Under the pieces are notes generated by a model. The model made no database searches. It was not told the origin of the DNA and saw nothing but the letters and a program-made list of their open reading frames with translations. Positions 12,251 to 23,934 of a DNA stretch of 64,000 nucleotides are shown one piece after another; positions within the stretch are counted from its first letter, which is position 1; each line of letters starts with the position of its first letter. A program made the position numbers and the translations under genes. Source of the stretch: Turnera subulata. Lineage: Eukaryota > Streptophyta > Magnoliopsida > Malpighiales > Passifloraceae. The stretch is from the NCBI GenBank assembly GCA_028386065.3, contig JAKUCV010002262.1, forward strand, positions 1 through 64,000, read 5' to 3'.

Positions 12251-12899
12251 TTCTCCTTTCTCTTCTTTTTCTTTCCTTGTTTGTTTCTATATCTCTGAAT
12301 CAACGGATCTAATCCAACACAACGCAAGCCGTTTATTATTGTCTTACAGGTACAATAAATCTTTCCCACGAGTACTTGTAGTCGCCTGAGCTAATATTGT
12401 TGGCAGATATCATATTATGTTTTTCTAAGAATAGGAACCTCCAGTTAAAAGATCACTAATATCCGTAAGTTATCCTTAAATTTCAATAGTAGCATCACTA
12501 TGTCAGAGAAAAGAAGAAGACAACTTGATTCATCTCACCAGGAACTTCAGCATTTTAACAAGAGTACAACCAACCTCTTCAGCTCCGTGTATATGTAATA
12601 TATATTGCGTCGAGTATAGAGTGAAAAGGGACATGGGATGGTCAGGAATGGTTGAGATTTAGAACAAATGTGCCACAAAACTTGAAACAAATTCAGCAGT
12701 TGAATGAGAATATGCGAAAACATCTGATCACAGTTCAAGAGAACAGGAAGAATTAAGAAAATAGCTAATACCCATAATAAGTTACAATAAATAGGAGCAT
12801 CACTTTACTTATGATTACAAACAAAAAGAAAAGAAAAGGACAACGTCATTTGACTAACTAAAAGGAACTTTAGTATCTGTTTCCTAATATGCCCCTCCA
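12251..12899. other. TLP A 3' flank with dispersed repeat
   Basis: No gene. Bases 12610-12780 match, in the same orientation, 22915-23060 in the SCI1 region, and inverted 56640-56810 downstream of TLP D. The segment carries GGACATGGGATGGTCAGGAA and CAAATTCAGCAGTTGAA motifs. It is therefore a TLP downstream flank carried with the duplications. Confidence 0.65.
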
Positions 12900-13692
12900 T
12901 TACAACATGATTAAATGAAACGAAAAAATCGCCAAAGCTGCCAAACTTGTCCAAATTACAGCATTGGTGACGAGGGAACCTCCTCTTGAGAAATATGTCG
13001 GTGTGCCTTGAGAGGTAGGAAACGAGCTTGGTATATTCTGGTTGTTGATACTAGGGTTATTCTCAACGACGACTCTTGGTGCACCTTCGTTTTTGTTTAC
13101 GCGTGTGCTACTGCAACCACAGGAGACAATCAATAATTATGACAAATCATAAAAATATAAAATTTAGTCAGTCCATCAATACATATGAGAAATTAAATAA
13201 TTACTCACCTGAATGGATTGGCAGGACAGAATGTTATCACGTAATCGGCATTAACACAAAAAAATGAATAACCCGAAGTATCGAAAAGATGGGTGCGAGC
13301 CCCAGGACATGCATGCATTCTTGAAGAATTGGCCGTAAGAACTCGAAACGCAACCTTCATCGCTACAACAATACTCATCCGGCCCAAAAGCAAGACAAGC
13401 GCTCTTACAAGCGATAGTAGTAACCCCATCATCACCGACAACCTTAAGCTCCGGAGGACATACAGAGTTGAGGTCTTGAACACATCCTGTAGAGACACAG
13501 ACATTGCCCGTTCCACCTTTTGGTCTAATTACCATTGGAAGGTTGTAGCCATCAGCCATGTTGACTTCGTAGATGTCTTCCGCGGAGGGATCTAGACGAG
13601 CTAGCTGAAACTTAGCACGAGTTATCGGCAAGGCCGGTCTTTTGCGGAACCATTTAACGGAGGAGGAGTTGAAATCACCGGTGGCACATAAC
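12900..13692 (-). pseudogene. Thaumatin-like protein pseudogene A (5'-truncated)
   Basis: Minus-strand TLP copy. The first half, including the signal exon and the NNCPFTIWP core, is missing: homology to TLP D starts abruptly at about 13692 at the CATGDFNSSSV segment. Readable core features include GYNLPMVIRP, CVSTGCVQDL, CPPELKVVGDD, ACKSACLAF and YCCSDEGCVSSSYGQFF. A small insertion after the QFFKNAC segment (near 13310) shifts frame. The intron donor is at 13208 and the last exon starts at 13110. The last exon has lost the stop used by TLP D and reads about 8 residues further (FSFHLIML). Unlike TLP C and D it keeps both cysteines of the YCC...C loop. Confidence 0.88.
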
Positions 13693-14133
13693 AAGAAGAT
13701 AACAAGAAATGGACCAGCGGAAAAAAAATGTTGATATATTATTAACACAATTGCTCCACAGATATTCGGGCGATTTAACTAGGTGGGACATTTTAAGTTT
13801 TTTTTTCTACCTCTAGTCAAATGGTATGAAATCTAGATGCGCTTCATCCAAAATCCCATCGATACAAGTCCTAAATCCTAAATACAATAGAGTAACAGTC
13901 ATGGCCTAAATCAGTATTGAGAAAAATTAAAATCACAAATGGTTGTCATTAGCTATTTTAAACACAATTTTAAAATAGCTAATACCCCATAAGTTACCCA
14001 CGTTCCAATAGTAACATCATTTTTATTATGTTTGCAAAAAAAAAAAAAGAAAAAGATATGCTACTTCATCACAACATCAAAAGGGAATTTAAAGAGAAAA
14101 GTATTCAGTAGCTCTTCTATAGCCCTATACAAT
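13693..14133. other. Dispersed repeat flanking TLP pseudogenes
   Basis: Bases 13743-13920 (ACACAATTGCTCCACA, AACTAGGTGGG, AAATGGTATGAAATCTAGA) recur in the same orientation at about 22708-22895 inside SCI1 intron 3. The junction with TLP A at 13692 may be the boundary of an unrecognised element that replaced the 5' half of the gene. No termini or target duplication could be defined. Confidence 0.55.
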
Positions 14134-14992
14134 TTAGAAAATTGCCAAAGCTGCCAAAGTTGCCCAAATTGCAGAATTGCTGATGAAGGAACCTCCCCTT
14201 GAAAAATATGCTGATGTTCCGAGAGAAGTAGAGGGTGGGGTTGGTTTATTCTCCATAATGATATTTGGTTTGCTCCCGCTGACTCTTGGCACTTGACTGC
14301 AACCACAAAAAATAATATGAGAAAACCATAGAAACAAAATAATGAAGTCAACCCAGCAATATACGTGAGAAAGTAATTACTTACCCAAAGGGATTGGCTG
14401 GACAGAAGGTGATCAAATAATCGGCATCCACACATGAAAATAAATATGAAGTATCAAAAAGATGGTTACGAGCTCGAGGACATGCATCCTTAAAGAATTG
14501 GCCATAAGAATTTGAAACGCAATCGCTACAACAATATGCCCACGGCCCAAAAGCAAGACAAGCGCTCTTACAAGCCCACAGTAGTAATGCCATCATCACC
14601 AACAACTCTAAGCTCAGGAGGACATGGAGGGTTGAGGTCTTGAATACACCCGGTAGAGACACAGGTATTACCAGTTCCACGTTGCGGTCTAATTATCATG
14701 GGTAGGTTGTAGCCGTCAGCAACGCTGACATGGTACATATCTTCCCCCCGGGATGAACTAGGAGGAAATTTGCAAGAGTTACGGGCAAGGCTGGTCTTTT
14801 ACCGGCGCCGACCAATTGAACACTGGAGGAGTTGAAGTCTCCAGTGGCACACGCGAAGTTTCCTGACGGATCTTGAATACAAGAAGTTCGACCTCATATA
14901 CTGCCTGCCCAACCGGCAGGAACTTGTAGAGTGGTTGATTCGCCTTGTTCAAGAGTGAAACTAGTTTCGGAGAGTTCAGGATAAGCTGCATT

Positions 14993-15370
14993 CACTACAA
15001 AAAAAACTGTCTTTTGCGGGGGTTTATTTGCGGAGGTTGCGAAAAACCCCCGCTATTGTTATCAAATTGCGGGGGTTCATGTAACCCCCACAAATTGATT
15101 CATTTTGCGAGGGTTATTTTTGAATTTACGGAGGGCCTTATGTAACCCCCACAAATTGATTCATTTTGCGGGGGTTATGTTTGAATTTTCGGAGGGCTTC
15201 ATGTAACCCCACAAATTGATTCATTTTGCGGGGGGGATTTTATTAAATTTGTGGAGGGTGAACCCACGCCACTTGTTTTCAATATTGGAATGAAAAAAAT
15301 CCTTCAATTTACAGGGGACAAAATCAACCCCCACAAATTGTTTCCCTCCCCACAAATTGTTTCCCTCTAG
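14993..15370. repeat. CACTA left subterminal repeat array
   Basis: Repeated units alternate TTGCGGGGGTT with ACCCCCACAAATTGATTCAT. Three near-copies of the latter unit occur at about 15084-15230 with a period near 70 bases. Confidence 0.85.
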
Positions 15371-16128
15371 ATTAAAAATTTCCAATTAATAAACCGGGAA
15401 AAATTCCCTCGTTGCCCAAAACAATCTTTAAGTCACAAAAATCAAGACCCAAAACTCAAAATCCCTAATTCTACCAAAACTCAATTCCCCTGCCAAAACA
15501 AAACCCCCCTCTCTACCGATTCCCTAATTCAATTCTCCCTCTCTACCGATTCACCTGGTGTACCCTTCAACCACCGTACGGCCCGGCCTCTTCCCTTTGA
15601 GCCGCCAGTAGCTGTCAGGCAAACAGGAAGCGAACGAGAGCGGAGCTACGACGAAGAAGAAGCTCGCCTGTCCCAACAGCGCTCTCTCTTCCCGCCACCA
15701 AAGCTCCGACGACCTCACCACCCCAACCAGCAGCTGTCATTGCGCCGCGACGATTCAGGCCTCGTCGTCAATTTCTTCATTTATTCTCTTGTCATTTTTT
15801 AATCTGCTCCCAGCTCTTTCTTTTTAACGGTTTCTAGGTTTTTAATTATTTAATTAATTGTATATGCATGTATGTATGCAGGCGCTTTGCTTTGTGTTGA
15901 TTCGGCCAGTCTCCAAGAACAACTACAGAACTGTGAATAGAGCTCTAGGCGGAGTCAAGGTTCTCACTCCCTCTCTCCATCTCTCCCTCTCTTACGTTTT
16001 CTTGTTCTTCTACTACTCTGCTACTACTGCCTCATATTGGAGTCAAGGCCCCGTCCTCAAAAGTTATGATGTAGTTTTCCTTTACTCTCTAAGACCTGCT
16101 ACTACTGCCTCATCTATTGTTTTTCCAG

Positions 16129-17549
16129 GAACTGTCATCTCAGCATGTTCGGTATGCATTGGCATCAGTCATCATGGGAATGGCTCCTGTCCTGGGGAAG
16201 GTAAGAACTTAATTGGTGTTCAGTCCAATAGTTTATACATCGAATGGACTAGCACTTAAGTCTGTGGTGATTGTTCTAGGTTGGTATAGTTGATTGTGGC
16301 GATGTATTTCATGAAGTTGCTTTTAGCGGGAACATCAGTCTAGTGTTAATTGTCTTGTCTTACTTGCAATTTGGCTGCATAAGATGTTCTATCTTTTGAA
16401 TTCTTATTTCTTTTCATTGTCTTATATCTATGCAATTGTTTCCCCAATTCCAATTTTTAAAGCATGCATCTATATTTACTGGCATTTCTGGAAGTGACTT
16501 CTAAAACTTTATTTTGTTGCCACTGCAGGATGCTACAATTGAGCAGCTTCTTCCAATTTTCCTTTCTCTTTTGAAGGATGAATTTCCTGATGTGCGTCTA
16601 AACATAATCAGCAAGCTAGATCAAGTTAATCAGGTTTGTAAAATCTTAAATATTCAGGTTTGTAAAATCTTAAAGGCACTACGAAGGATTAAGTCATTTG
16701 TATTTTATTGGTTACCTCATTCATCTTTATGCTTTGCTTTTGTCTTTGGTAGTAATTTTTCTGAAGCATATTGATGCTGTCAACTATGACATTGTTGTAC
16801 ATTTTAAATATTTGCTTGAAAGGCACTCCTACTTGAACATTACTTAACACATATCATATAGTGAACTAGTGATGTATAAGGTCTGTCTCTCTGGTACATA
16901 CATACGTGGGTGTTACATATGTGTGGTGTGATGCTTCGAGAGATTGTATGATCTATCTAAGAAATCATGAATTCGCTTTTTTTGGATCATTTAGTTCTTA
17001 TTTTGTCTCATCCTAATATTGGGTAGTGTGACTCTGATGTAGCTTCTTGTTGATCACACTCTCCTTACACATTTCATGATGATTGTTTGTCATTGAGAAC
17101 TGCAACTTTCTTAAGTAAAAATGAACTGTGGTTTGGGATAAACAATACTGTGAGAATGACAGTACCTGTTTCATTGCTTTCTTTTCTATATCAAAATTAT
17201 TTTCATCCTGGTAGGGGCTTCATCTTTGCATATCCGATCATTGCATTCTCGTTGCCTTCTTTTCAATTGCTTGGCTGCTGCTAAATATACTCAATGTTAT
17301 TAGTCCTTTGAAAATTTTTCCTGATGCAATTTTTTAAAATAGTTCCAAGTAGTAATACATTAATGCTTGTTCTCTAGATTTAATAACTCTCTGGGACCAT
17401 GCACCACATAACATTATTCCCCTGTATATATAGGAATATGCAGTTTTCTCTAACTGTGCGTTCAAGTAATACGGCAGCTGTTGTATTTGCAGGTTATTGG
17501 AATTGATCTACTATCCCAATCATTATTACCTGCCATTGTTGAGCATTAA
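16129..17549 (+). pseudogene. Captured PP2A regulatory A-subunit (HEAT) gene fragment
   Basis: Three exons of the 65-kDa structural A subunit of protein phosphatase 2A, with introns retained, inside the CACTA element. Exon 16129-16200 encodes ELSSQHVRYALASVIMGMAP and onward. Exon 16529-16633 encodes [20 protein letters not shown] and onward to KLDQVNQ. Exon 17493-17549 encodes VIGIDLLSQSLLPAIVEH then a stop. These are consecutive HEAT-repeat exons of the family. The first lacks about four residues of the usual segment and the last ends prematurely. Retained GT/AG introns show genomic (DNA-level) capture, not retrocopying. A short chimeric transcript is possible but unproven. Confidence 0.88.
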
Positions 17550-19023
17550 TAAGATAGGTAAATGGTTCTCAACTATTTTAGCATTGTTGTGACTTAATGC
17601 AATTGGGAGGGCTGAAAGAGCTGCAGCTCTAGTTTTCAAGACTAGTTCTGCTACAGGTCTAAAGAGTCAGTAGTTGTAAAAATGGTTATTGGACTTAATT
17701 AAAGTAGCTCTGAGTATGAGGGCACTCATTTTTCAAACTTTGCTATATCTAACGTTAGAAGCAAGGTTTAATCTTTACCAGAACTAAGAAGAGGGGTCTC
17801 ACACTTTATTGGGCGGCAAATCTGAAACAGATTTTCTTCGTTTTCATCCAATAACACTAATATATCAAGAAGCATCTCCAGAAAAGAGACAAGCATCTCC
17901 AGAATTAGGGGGACATGATTGTGTTCTTCATTAACTTCAGCTACAAGTTGTGACTTTCTACTCTGCTCCTCTATACTTTCCTCTTACTTTGATTTGTTGT
18001 TCATCCTAATCCTGAAATTGACTATTTGAGCTCGCATCCTATCTCCTTGCTTGTGTATGCCTTGTCTATACTTTGGTTTTGAGAATAATAATAATCTTTC
18101 GTCGCCTCACAATTGCAGATAACAATAATCTGGTTCCCAGGAAAGAAGAAAAGAATAAGCTCCCTTTTGGCGATAATAGTTCTCTCTCAATATCAAGGTA
18201 GGCTCCTTTTTCTCTCTTTCGCTTTTGAAGTAATTCTGTGTTCTCATTACTGTACGCACCTGATTGATTAATCGTTTATTGTTTAGCTGTACGAATTTTT
18301 CTGGTTTGTGGTACGTTATTGTACTCTCTTCTGCATTTTGTTTTATGTTATGGCAGCTTATAATCATGGGTTGCTCACTGATATTTTTTTTGCATCTTTA
18401 ATATCTGCTATAGCTCCTCATCCTTTAACTTGTATTTTATCTTAGGTTTAAATTTACTGTTCAAATAAATTCTGAGAAGTGACAGATCCATGGGCTGATT
18501 CTGGTTGCTTCCCTACTTGTTCAAGGTACAGTCAATATATTCCTTTTTTATGTTTCTTTACATTTTCTACTTTATATTTTCTGCTTTCACTGCCCGTCAC
18601 ATGATCTTCACAATAAGACATTGTAATGTGGGAAGTGAATTGGAGTTTGGACAGTGCAGATCCTGTCCAAATGGAAGGTTTTTACTAGGTAACCTTGTTT
18701 GTCTATTTTAATTGTAGGTAAATGATGCACATAGCAGTCCTTCCACTCCGGTTGATGGTACAAGATCATCTAAAGTGCATCCCGAGCCACAATGAAGAAG
18801 TTTGAACATTCTTTATTTTGTTAAAGTACTTTTATCTAATGAGTATGACAATAACTCATTTTCTGTTTATGACTACCTACTAGGAATGCTTTAGGTATGT
18901 GTGACTATGAATGCCTTAACTTTTGTCTTTTGATTTATATGATTATTAAATGTAATTTGCATACTGAAATGCTTATTATCTTCTATCAATTTATGCCTAC
19001 TGAATTTGAATAAACTTAAAATG

Positions 19024-19622
19024 GCCAACCAAATTGCGGGGGTTGAAATATTGTGGGGATTAATACGAAATTGGGGGTTCAAATTGTGGGGGTCGAGACG
19101 CAAACTGCGGAGGTTGAAAATTCTAATTGTGGGGGTTAGTACGAAATCTGGGGATCAAATTGCGGGGGTTGAGATTCAAATTGCATGGGGAATTATGAAA
19201 ATAGGGGTCCGATTGTGGGGGATGAAACTCAAATTGCGGGGGTTAGTACGAATTCGAGGGATCAAATAGCGGGGGTTGATACTCAAATTGCGGGGGTCAG
19301 TTCAAAAATGGGCGATCAAATTGCGGGGGATGTAGCTCAATTTGCGGGGGTTAAGGTGCTATGGTATACATTGATATTGCTTGCATTTGCGGGGGTTGGA
19401 GGTCATATTACGGGGGGCGATATAACCCCCGCAAATTAATTTTACAATTTGCGGGGGGTGCAGCAGAGGTCACCTTAACGACCTCCGCAAAATGTTTGTG
19501 GGAGTGGTAACAGCGGGGGTTTTGGAAACCTCCGTAAATTGCAGCAAAGTCAATTTGCGGGGGTCAAAACCTCCGCAAAATGTTCAAAAAAACCTCCGCA
19601 AATAACAACTTTTTTTGTAGTG
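19024..19622. repeat. CACTA right subterminal repeat array
   Basis: About 20 copies of ATTGCGGGGGTT-like units spaced roughly 20-35 bases, many in the frame CAAATTGCGGGGGTTGAGA. They run in inverted sense relative to the left array and continue to the terminal repeat. Confidence 0.88.
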
Positions 19623-20473
19623 ATTGGAGCGTGCAGCAGGCCAAACTGTGAAAGGGCAGTTGTTCGCAATCGTAAATGTTACCGAATCAAATGCTTGAAC
19701 TGCACAAGTCAAATCAAGAGTTAAAATTGGACAAATTAGATACATAATAAACTAGGCGAAAAAGGACAAAGCAATTTTATATTGACAATCATAGCAAGGA
19801 AAAAATATAATTTGATGTGGGCAGGGGTGCAACATGTAAAACAAACATGGTGTGTCCACTGGTGTCCTGGTGGGCGGTTTTTCCTATGAAAAGGGTCTAA
19901 TGCCAGGATCTAATCGGTATTGACCGGGGCCTGGACCGACGGGGCGATGATGACACCACTGATGCTTTTTTTAAAAAAAAGCATGTGAAACAAACACGGT
20001 GTAGTTTGGTTAATAGTGGTTTTATTGAAAATCGTTTCAATTTAAAGTTTTTAAAAATTCGTTCCATCTCGGCCGTGCCACCGCGTCAGTCGGTCGCTCC
20101 AAATAGGGGTCAGATACCATCTTGGGCCACGACACGATCAAACACAACAGCCTCTTTAGCAATCCTTCTTGTTAATTAATTATCAGACAGCACGACAACA
20201 TTTTAGGTTTCAAAAACAATTTTTTTCAAAGAATAATATGTGAAAGAAATATTAGTGCAGAGATATGAAAATCAAAGAATATTGTCTACCGTAATTTTTT
20301 TTTAAAAAAAAATGATTCTCAAGAGTTGATGTAAGATTAATAACATATGGACGAAAGAGAAAGAAATAAGAATAACATATCAACAAAAAAAAAAAGGATA
20401 GCAGATGTACAAACTATATACATCATAAGCATTATTATTAATATAAAAGTAAAATAAAGGCATATCGCTTCAG

Positions 20474-20636
20474 GATAATAATAATAATAATAATACCTGA
20501 TCCTGCCGTTGCTAGCATAGTAACAAAGAGAACTGCCGTGGATAATAATAATAATAATAATACCTGATCCTGCCGTTGCTAGCATAGTAACAAAGAGAAC
20601 TGCCGTTGCTAGCATAGTAACAAAGAGAAGAGCCAC
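20474..20636. repeat. Tandem duplication of the TLP B signal exon and splice donor
   Basis: Two near-perfect 67-base copies (20474-20540 and 20541-20607) each contain an (AAT)n run, the intron-1 donor and the end of the signal-peptide exon. A third partial copy follows to about 20636. On the minus strand this repeats LLFVTMLATA within the signal peptide and creates two GT donor sites. Confidence 0.92.
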
Positions 20637-20899
20637 GAGAGGGGACGAACCCATTGCAGTTGGAGAAGAATAGAGGCAGAATAAATTATTAAAAGTTAAG
20701 TATCGGTGAATGGTGGGAGTATGATATTAGGTAGGTGACAAAATTTATATATATAGAAGAGTGTGACCGAACTTATATATATAGAGAGAGGTTAGGATTA
20801 ATTCTTAATCCTATTGGAAAACAATTGGGCATTCTTAATCCTACTTGGAAAACAATTGGTTATTCTTAATCCTACCTGGGAAAGGATTGGGGAAAGTAT

Positions 20900-21275
20900 G
20901 CAAAGGACAAGGACTATCCGAATTAAATTTGCAGTAACAGAGGAATTCCAAGATTTCTCAACCAGCAATACAAATCGAATTCCTACAGGCTTTAATAAAA
21001 AAAAAAAATAAATAAATAACTAGAAGATTTTAACTTGTATCATATACATCATTCTAATCTTTTGCATTGCACAGTATAGTAAGTGTGCAAACGGAGCAAG
21101 ATCTAGAAGTTAAGGAGTGTCTAGCTATCTTTAACGACCAACTTAACAGAACAGCAGCTCCTTCATGGCCCCAATTGGTGCAGTAAATATGATTCAGAAT
21201 CATGCTCAACATTGTTGGACGCACAGAATTACTTTCATGTCACAAACAAGTCATCGCAATGAGTCATGCATTTCC
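20900..21275. repeat. Direct repeat, copy 1 (SCI1 3' side)
   Basis: Matches 22145-22540 in the same orientation, for example GTGTCTAGCT, GAATCATGCTCAACATTGTT and GTCATCGCAATGAGT. It lies just downstream of SCI1; the second copy is inside SCI1 intron 3. Confidence 0.85.
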
Positions 21276-21584
21276 AAGAGAATCGCAATCATTCACTCAC
21301 AAATTTGCTCGACAACTTTTCTTTCACTTATCCAAGGAACTAGTTGAGGGATTGGTGCTAGAGCATAAAATCCATTCGTATTGCAGAACGCAACCAGAGA
21401 ATTTATAAAAATGAAAATATAAGGATATCTACTTCATATCAATAACTTTGCAGTTACACCCCATAAACAAGCAGCGAACTAGTACAGGAAAATACTCGAG
21501 ATTAGACTTACGCATATCTAAATGTACAAAGCCATGCAGAGGAAGCAAAACAAAACAACTGGGGTGGCTTCTCTACTGCTACTT

Positions 21585-23934
21585 TTACTTTTTGAATACC
21601 CAGTTATGAGCACTCCGCGGACCACTGGTGATGCCCTCATAGTATCGTGATTCAAGCTTTAGATCATTCCAGTCTTCGATAAAGTCTGAAAACAATTGGC
21701 GTGCAGACTCAGATGAGAGGTCAGAGAAGAACAATTTCTTCTCTTCTTTCAGCCATGTAGCAAACTCATTATTCTTAGAGAAGTAGTCTTCGATGGAGAG
21801 CTCCTCAATCTTACTTTCCTGAAGATAGAAACAAAGCAAAAGGCACAAATCCATCAATTCACCTGTACTTATAAGAAATCAGTCATTTCCGTGCCACCCA
21901 ACACAATTAAAAAAGGATGGCGCCCACAAGCTTTTCCTTCTGGCCGATTTCTTCTTAAGTCAAAAGTTCAATGCTAAGCAATTCTACCATAAAACACTAA
22001 ATCCAGACTGAGCCATAGGACCGAACTCCATGAAACAAAGTGCCAAGCTGGACAACAATCAAAGAAATTGAAGCAATACTTCACTTCCAAGTGGGATTTG
22101 TTTTGTTTGGTTATTGAGGTGTAACACCATCAGAACCAGAAATGAAATGACAAAGACTATTCAAATTAAATTTGCAGCAACATAGGAATATCCAAGATTT
22201 TTAAAGAACCAGATGATTTTAAGCAGTAGAATACATCATTCTAATATTTTGCATTACATAAATACATCCGAGACTCTTCAGTATAGTCAGTGAAACAAAG
22301 AGTGCAAATGAAGCAAGATATAGAAGTTAAGAAGTGTCTAGCTGTCTTTAACAACGAACCTATCAAAACAAGTAGCACTTTCATGGTCCAAGCAGTGTAG
22401 TAGATATGATTCTGAATCATGCTCAACATTGTTGGACACACAGAATTACTTCCAATGGGACAGGAGTGAAGCCATGAAGTTGATACATGTTATTCACAAT
22501 CTTAGTCACAAAGAAGTCATCGCAATGAGTTATGCATGTAATTGGACACATTATAGTGACTTAGAAAGCCATGAGCATGATTACCCTATTGTGCCACAGA
22601 GGAAACAAAATATAGTTTATCAAGCAACAAAGTTAATACAAGGCTGTGCATAATGGGAATGAAGTTATCAGTAAAGGAACCAATAGAAAAGGTGTCCATC
22701 TATAGTTAACACAATTGCTCCACATATACTCTGCGAATTAACTAGGTGGGCTATTTTAAGATTTCTTTTCTACCTTTGGTCAAATGGTATGAAATCTAGA
22801 CGCGCTTCATCCAAAATCCAACCTGTGCTTCATCCAAAACCTATAGAAGTCCCAAATCCTATTACAGTAGAGTAACAACCAAGACCTAAATCAGTACTAA
22901 AAAAAAGTGATGCAAAACAAAGAGTAGAGAGGGTGAAAAGAGACATGGGATGGTGGGGAATGGTTGAGGTTAGAGGCAAAAATGCTACAAAGCTCGGAAC
23001 AAATTCAGCAGTTGAAATGAAAACCCAATTTACAATGAGAATATGAGAAAACATCAGATCATAGTTAAAGAGAACGGTAAAAGTTTGCATACCGATTGGT
23101 GTCCGCTCCTCTGACGTTTACTGCTATGCTTATCCTTCGACTTCTTTTCTGGGTTAATAATAGCATGTCAATAGGATTGAATTATTTCAGAAAAATCCTC
23201 TGTCCCAGTAGGGAAAGTAGCATGTCTAGATACCCATCTGAAGGATGGTGCGTGAACAAAATTTAGGATAACGCATATGAAAAATACCGTGAACCAGAAC
23301 TAGAAAGCATAGTATAGAATGCCAATAACCCAGGAAATCAAAATGTTACCTTTATCAGACCTGTGCTTGTGAGATTTCTTGTCCTTTCTTCTCTCTTTAT
23401 TATCACTCTTTCGGCTTCTCCTACCCTCCTCTTCTTCCCCTCTGTGCCTTTTTCTGCTCTTCCCCTCATCTATATGTTACCATCCAGAACACATTTTATA
23501 AGAACAACTCCTGAATGTTCTCACTTTGGAAAAAAAAAAAATGAGAATGTACAGGAAACTGAAGCAAAAAAAAAAAAAAGAAAAAGAGAAACTACCCGGA
23601 AAAAATCATCCAACTGTCAATTTCCCAAACACCAGATTTTGAAAGAAACAACCATAGAAACGAAAATCAATCAGTTTCTTCCATCTATCAATACAGAAAT
23701 TATCATAATTTACACAATCAGGGCTAAGTAAACAACTGGCTTCAGTTTCATCACATTAGCTAATAGAAAAGGCCACTTATGCAAATATAGGACTTAAAAT
23801 TGCAAGAAAAGAAAAGGGTCCCGTAGGGAAGAGGACAGAGCATCACCTTCCGAGGATGATGTGAGAGAAGGGCTTCTCTTGGTTTTACTCTTCTTCGTCT
23901 TCCTGTCCTCCTTCGACTTCCTGTCGCCTCCCAT
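21585..23934 (-). CDS. SCI1: Style cell-cycle inhibitor 1-like protein (SCI1), 4 exons, intact
   Basis: Predicted 165-residue nuclear protein of the SCI1 family, first described as a pistil cell-cycle inhibitor. Exons (minus): 23847-23934, 23350-23469, 23093-23148, 21585-21818. All introns are GT/AG with consistent phase. The N-terminal two thirds is a low-complexity Lys/Arg/Ser/Glu region (MGGDRKSKEDRKTKKSKTKR..., RKRHRGEEEEG..., KKSKDKHSSKRQRSG), typical nuclear-localising composition. The C-terminal exon is the conserved domain with DYFSKNNEFATWLKEEKK, FFSDLSSESARQLFSDF and SRYYEGI. The ATG at 23934 is the first in frame. It is divergent with the peroxidase pseudogene (ATG 25447). Intron 3 (about 1.27 kb) contains duplicated flanking sequences. 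Exon-1 copies or upstream copies exist at 53073 and at the window end. Confidence 0.9.
22145..22540. repeat. Direct repeat, copy 2 (in SCI1 intron 3)
   Basis: Second copy of 20900-21275, same orientation, diverged by small indels. It is followed at 22700-23060 by sequences otherwise found beside TLP genes (13743-13920 and 12610-12780). Confidence 0.82.

Larger units (their letters stand above)
14993..19622. mobile_element. Non-autonomous CACTA transposon (4630 bp)
   Basis: Terminal inverted repeats CACTACAAAAAAA at 14993 and TTTTTTTGTAGTG ending at 19622. A 3-base target duplication ATT lies at 14990-14992 and 19623-19625, as expected for CACTA/En-Spm. Both ends carry dense subterminal repeats of the TTGCGGGGGTT type, the usual transposase-binding arrays. 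No transposase reading frame is seen. The interior holds exons of a PP2A A-subunit gene at 16129-17549 and GC-rich sequence at 15540-15760. It sits in exon 2 of TLP pseudogene B. Confidence 0.95.
14134..20654 (-). pseudogene. Thaumatin-like protein pseudogene B, split by a CACTA element
   Basis: Minus-strand TLP with the family's three-exon plan. The signal exon is 20564-20654 (MGSSPLVALLFVTMLATAV...). Exon 2 is 19623-19699 plus 14385-14989, separated by the CACTA insertion. Exon 3 is 14134-14296 with a hydrophobic C-terminal tail. Read across the insertion (one copy of the ATT duplication), the frame continues ...RSNAAYPELSETSFTLEQGE... Damage besides the transposon: TGG to TGA at about 14896, a 1-base shift near 14750 and a 1-base insertion near 14571. 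The YCC...C loop is altered but cysteines remain. The signal exon is internally duplicated. TLPs are secreted, antifungal, glucan-binding-type PR-5 proteins; this copy is dead. Confidence 0.92.

Noticed and set aside
13693..14133. A defined transposon replacing the 5' half of TLP A
   Set aside because: The block recurs at 22708-22895, but no inverted ends or target duplication could be found, so it is listed only as a dispersed repeat.
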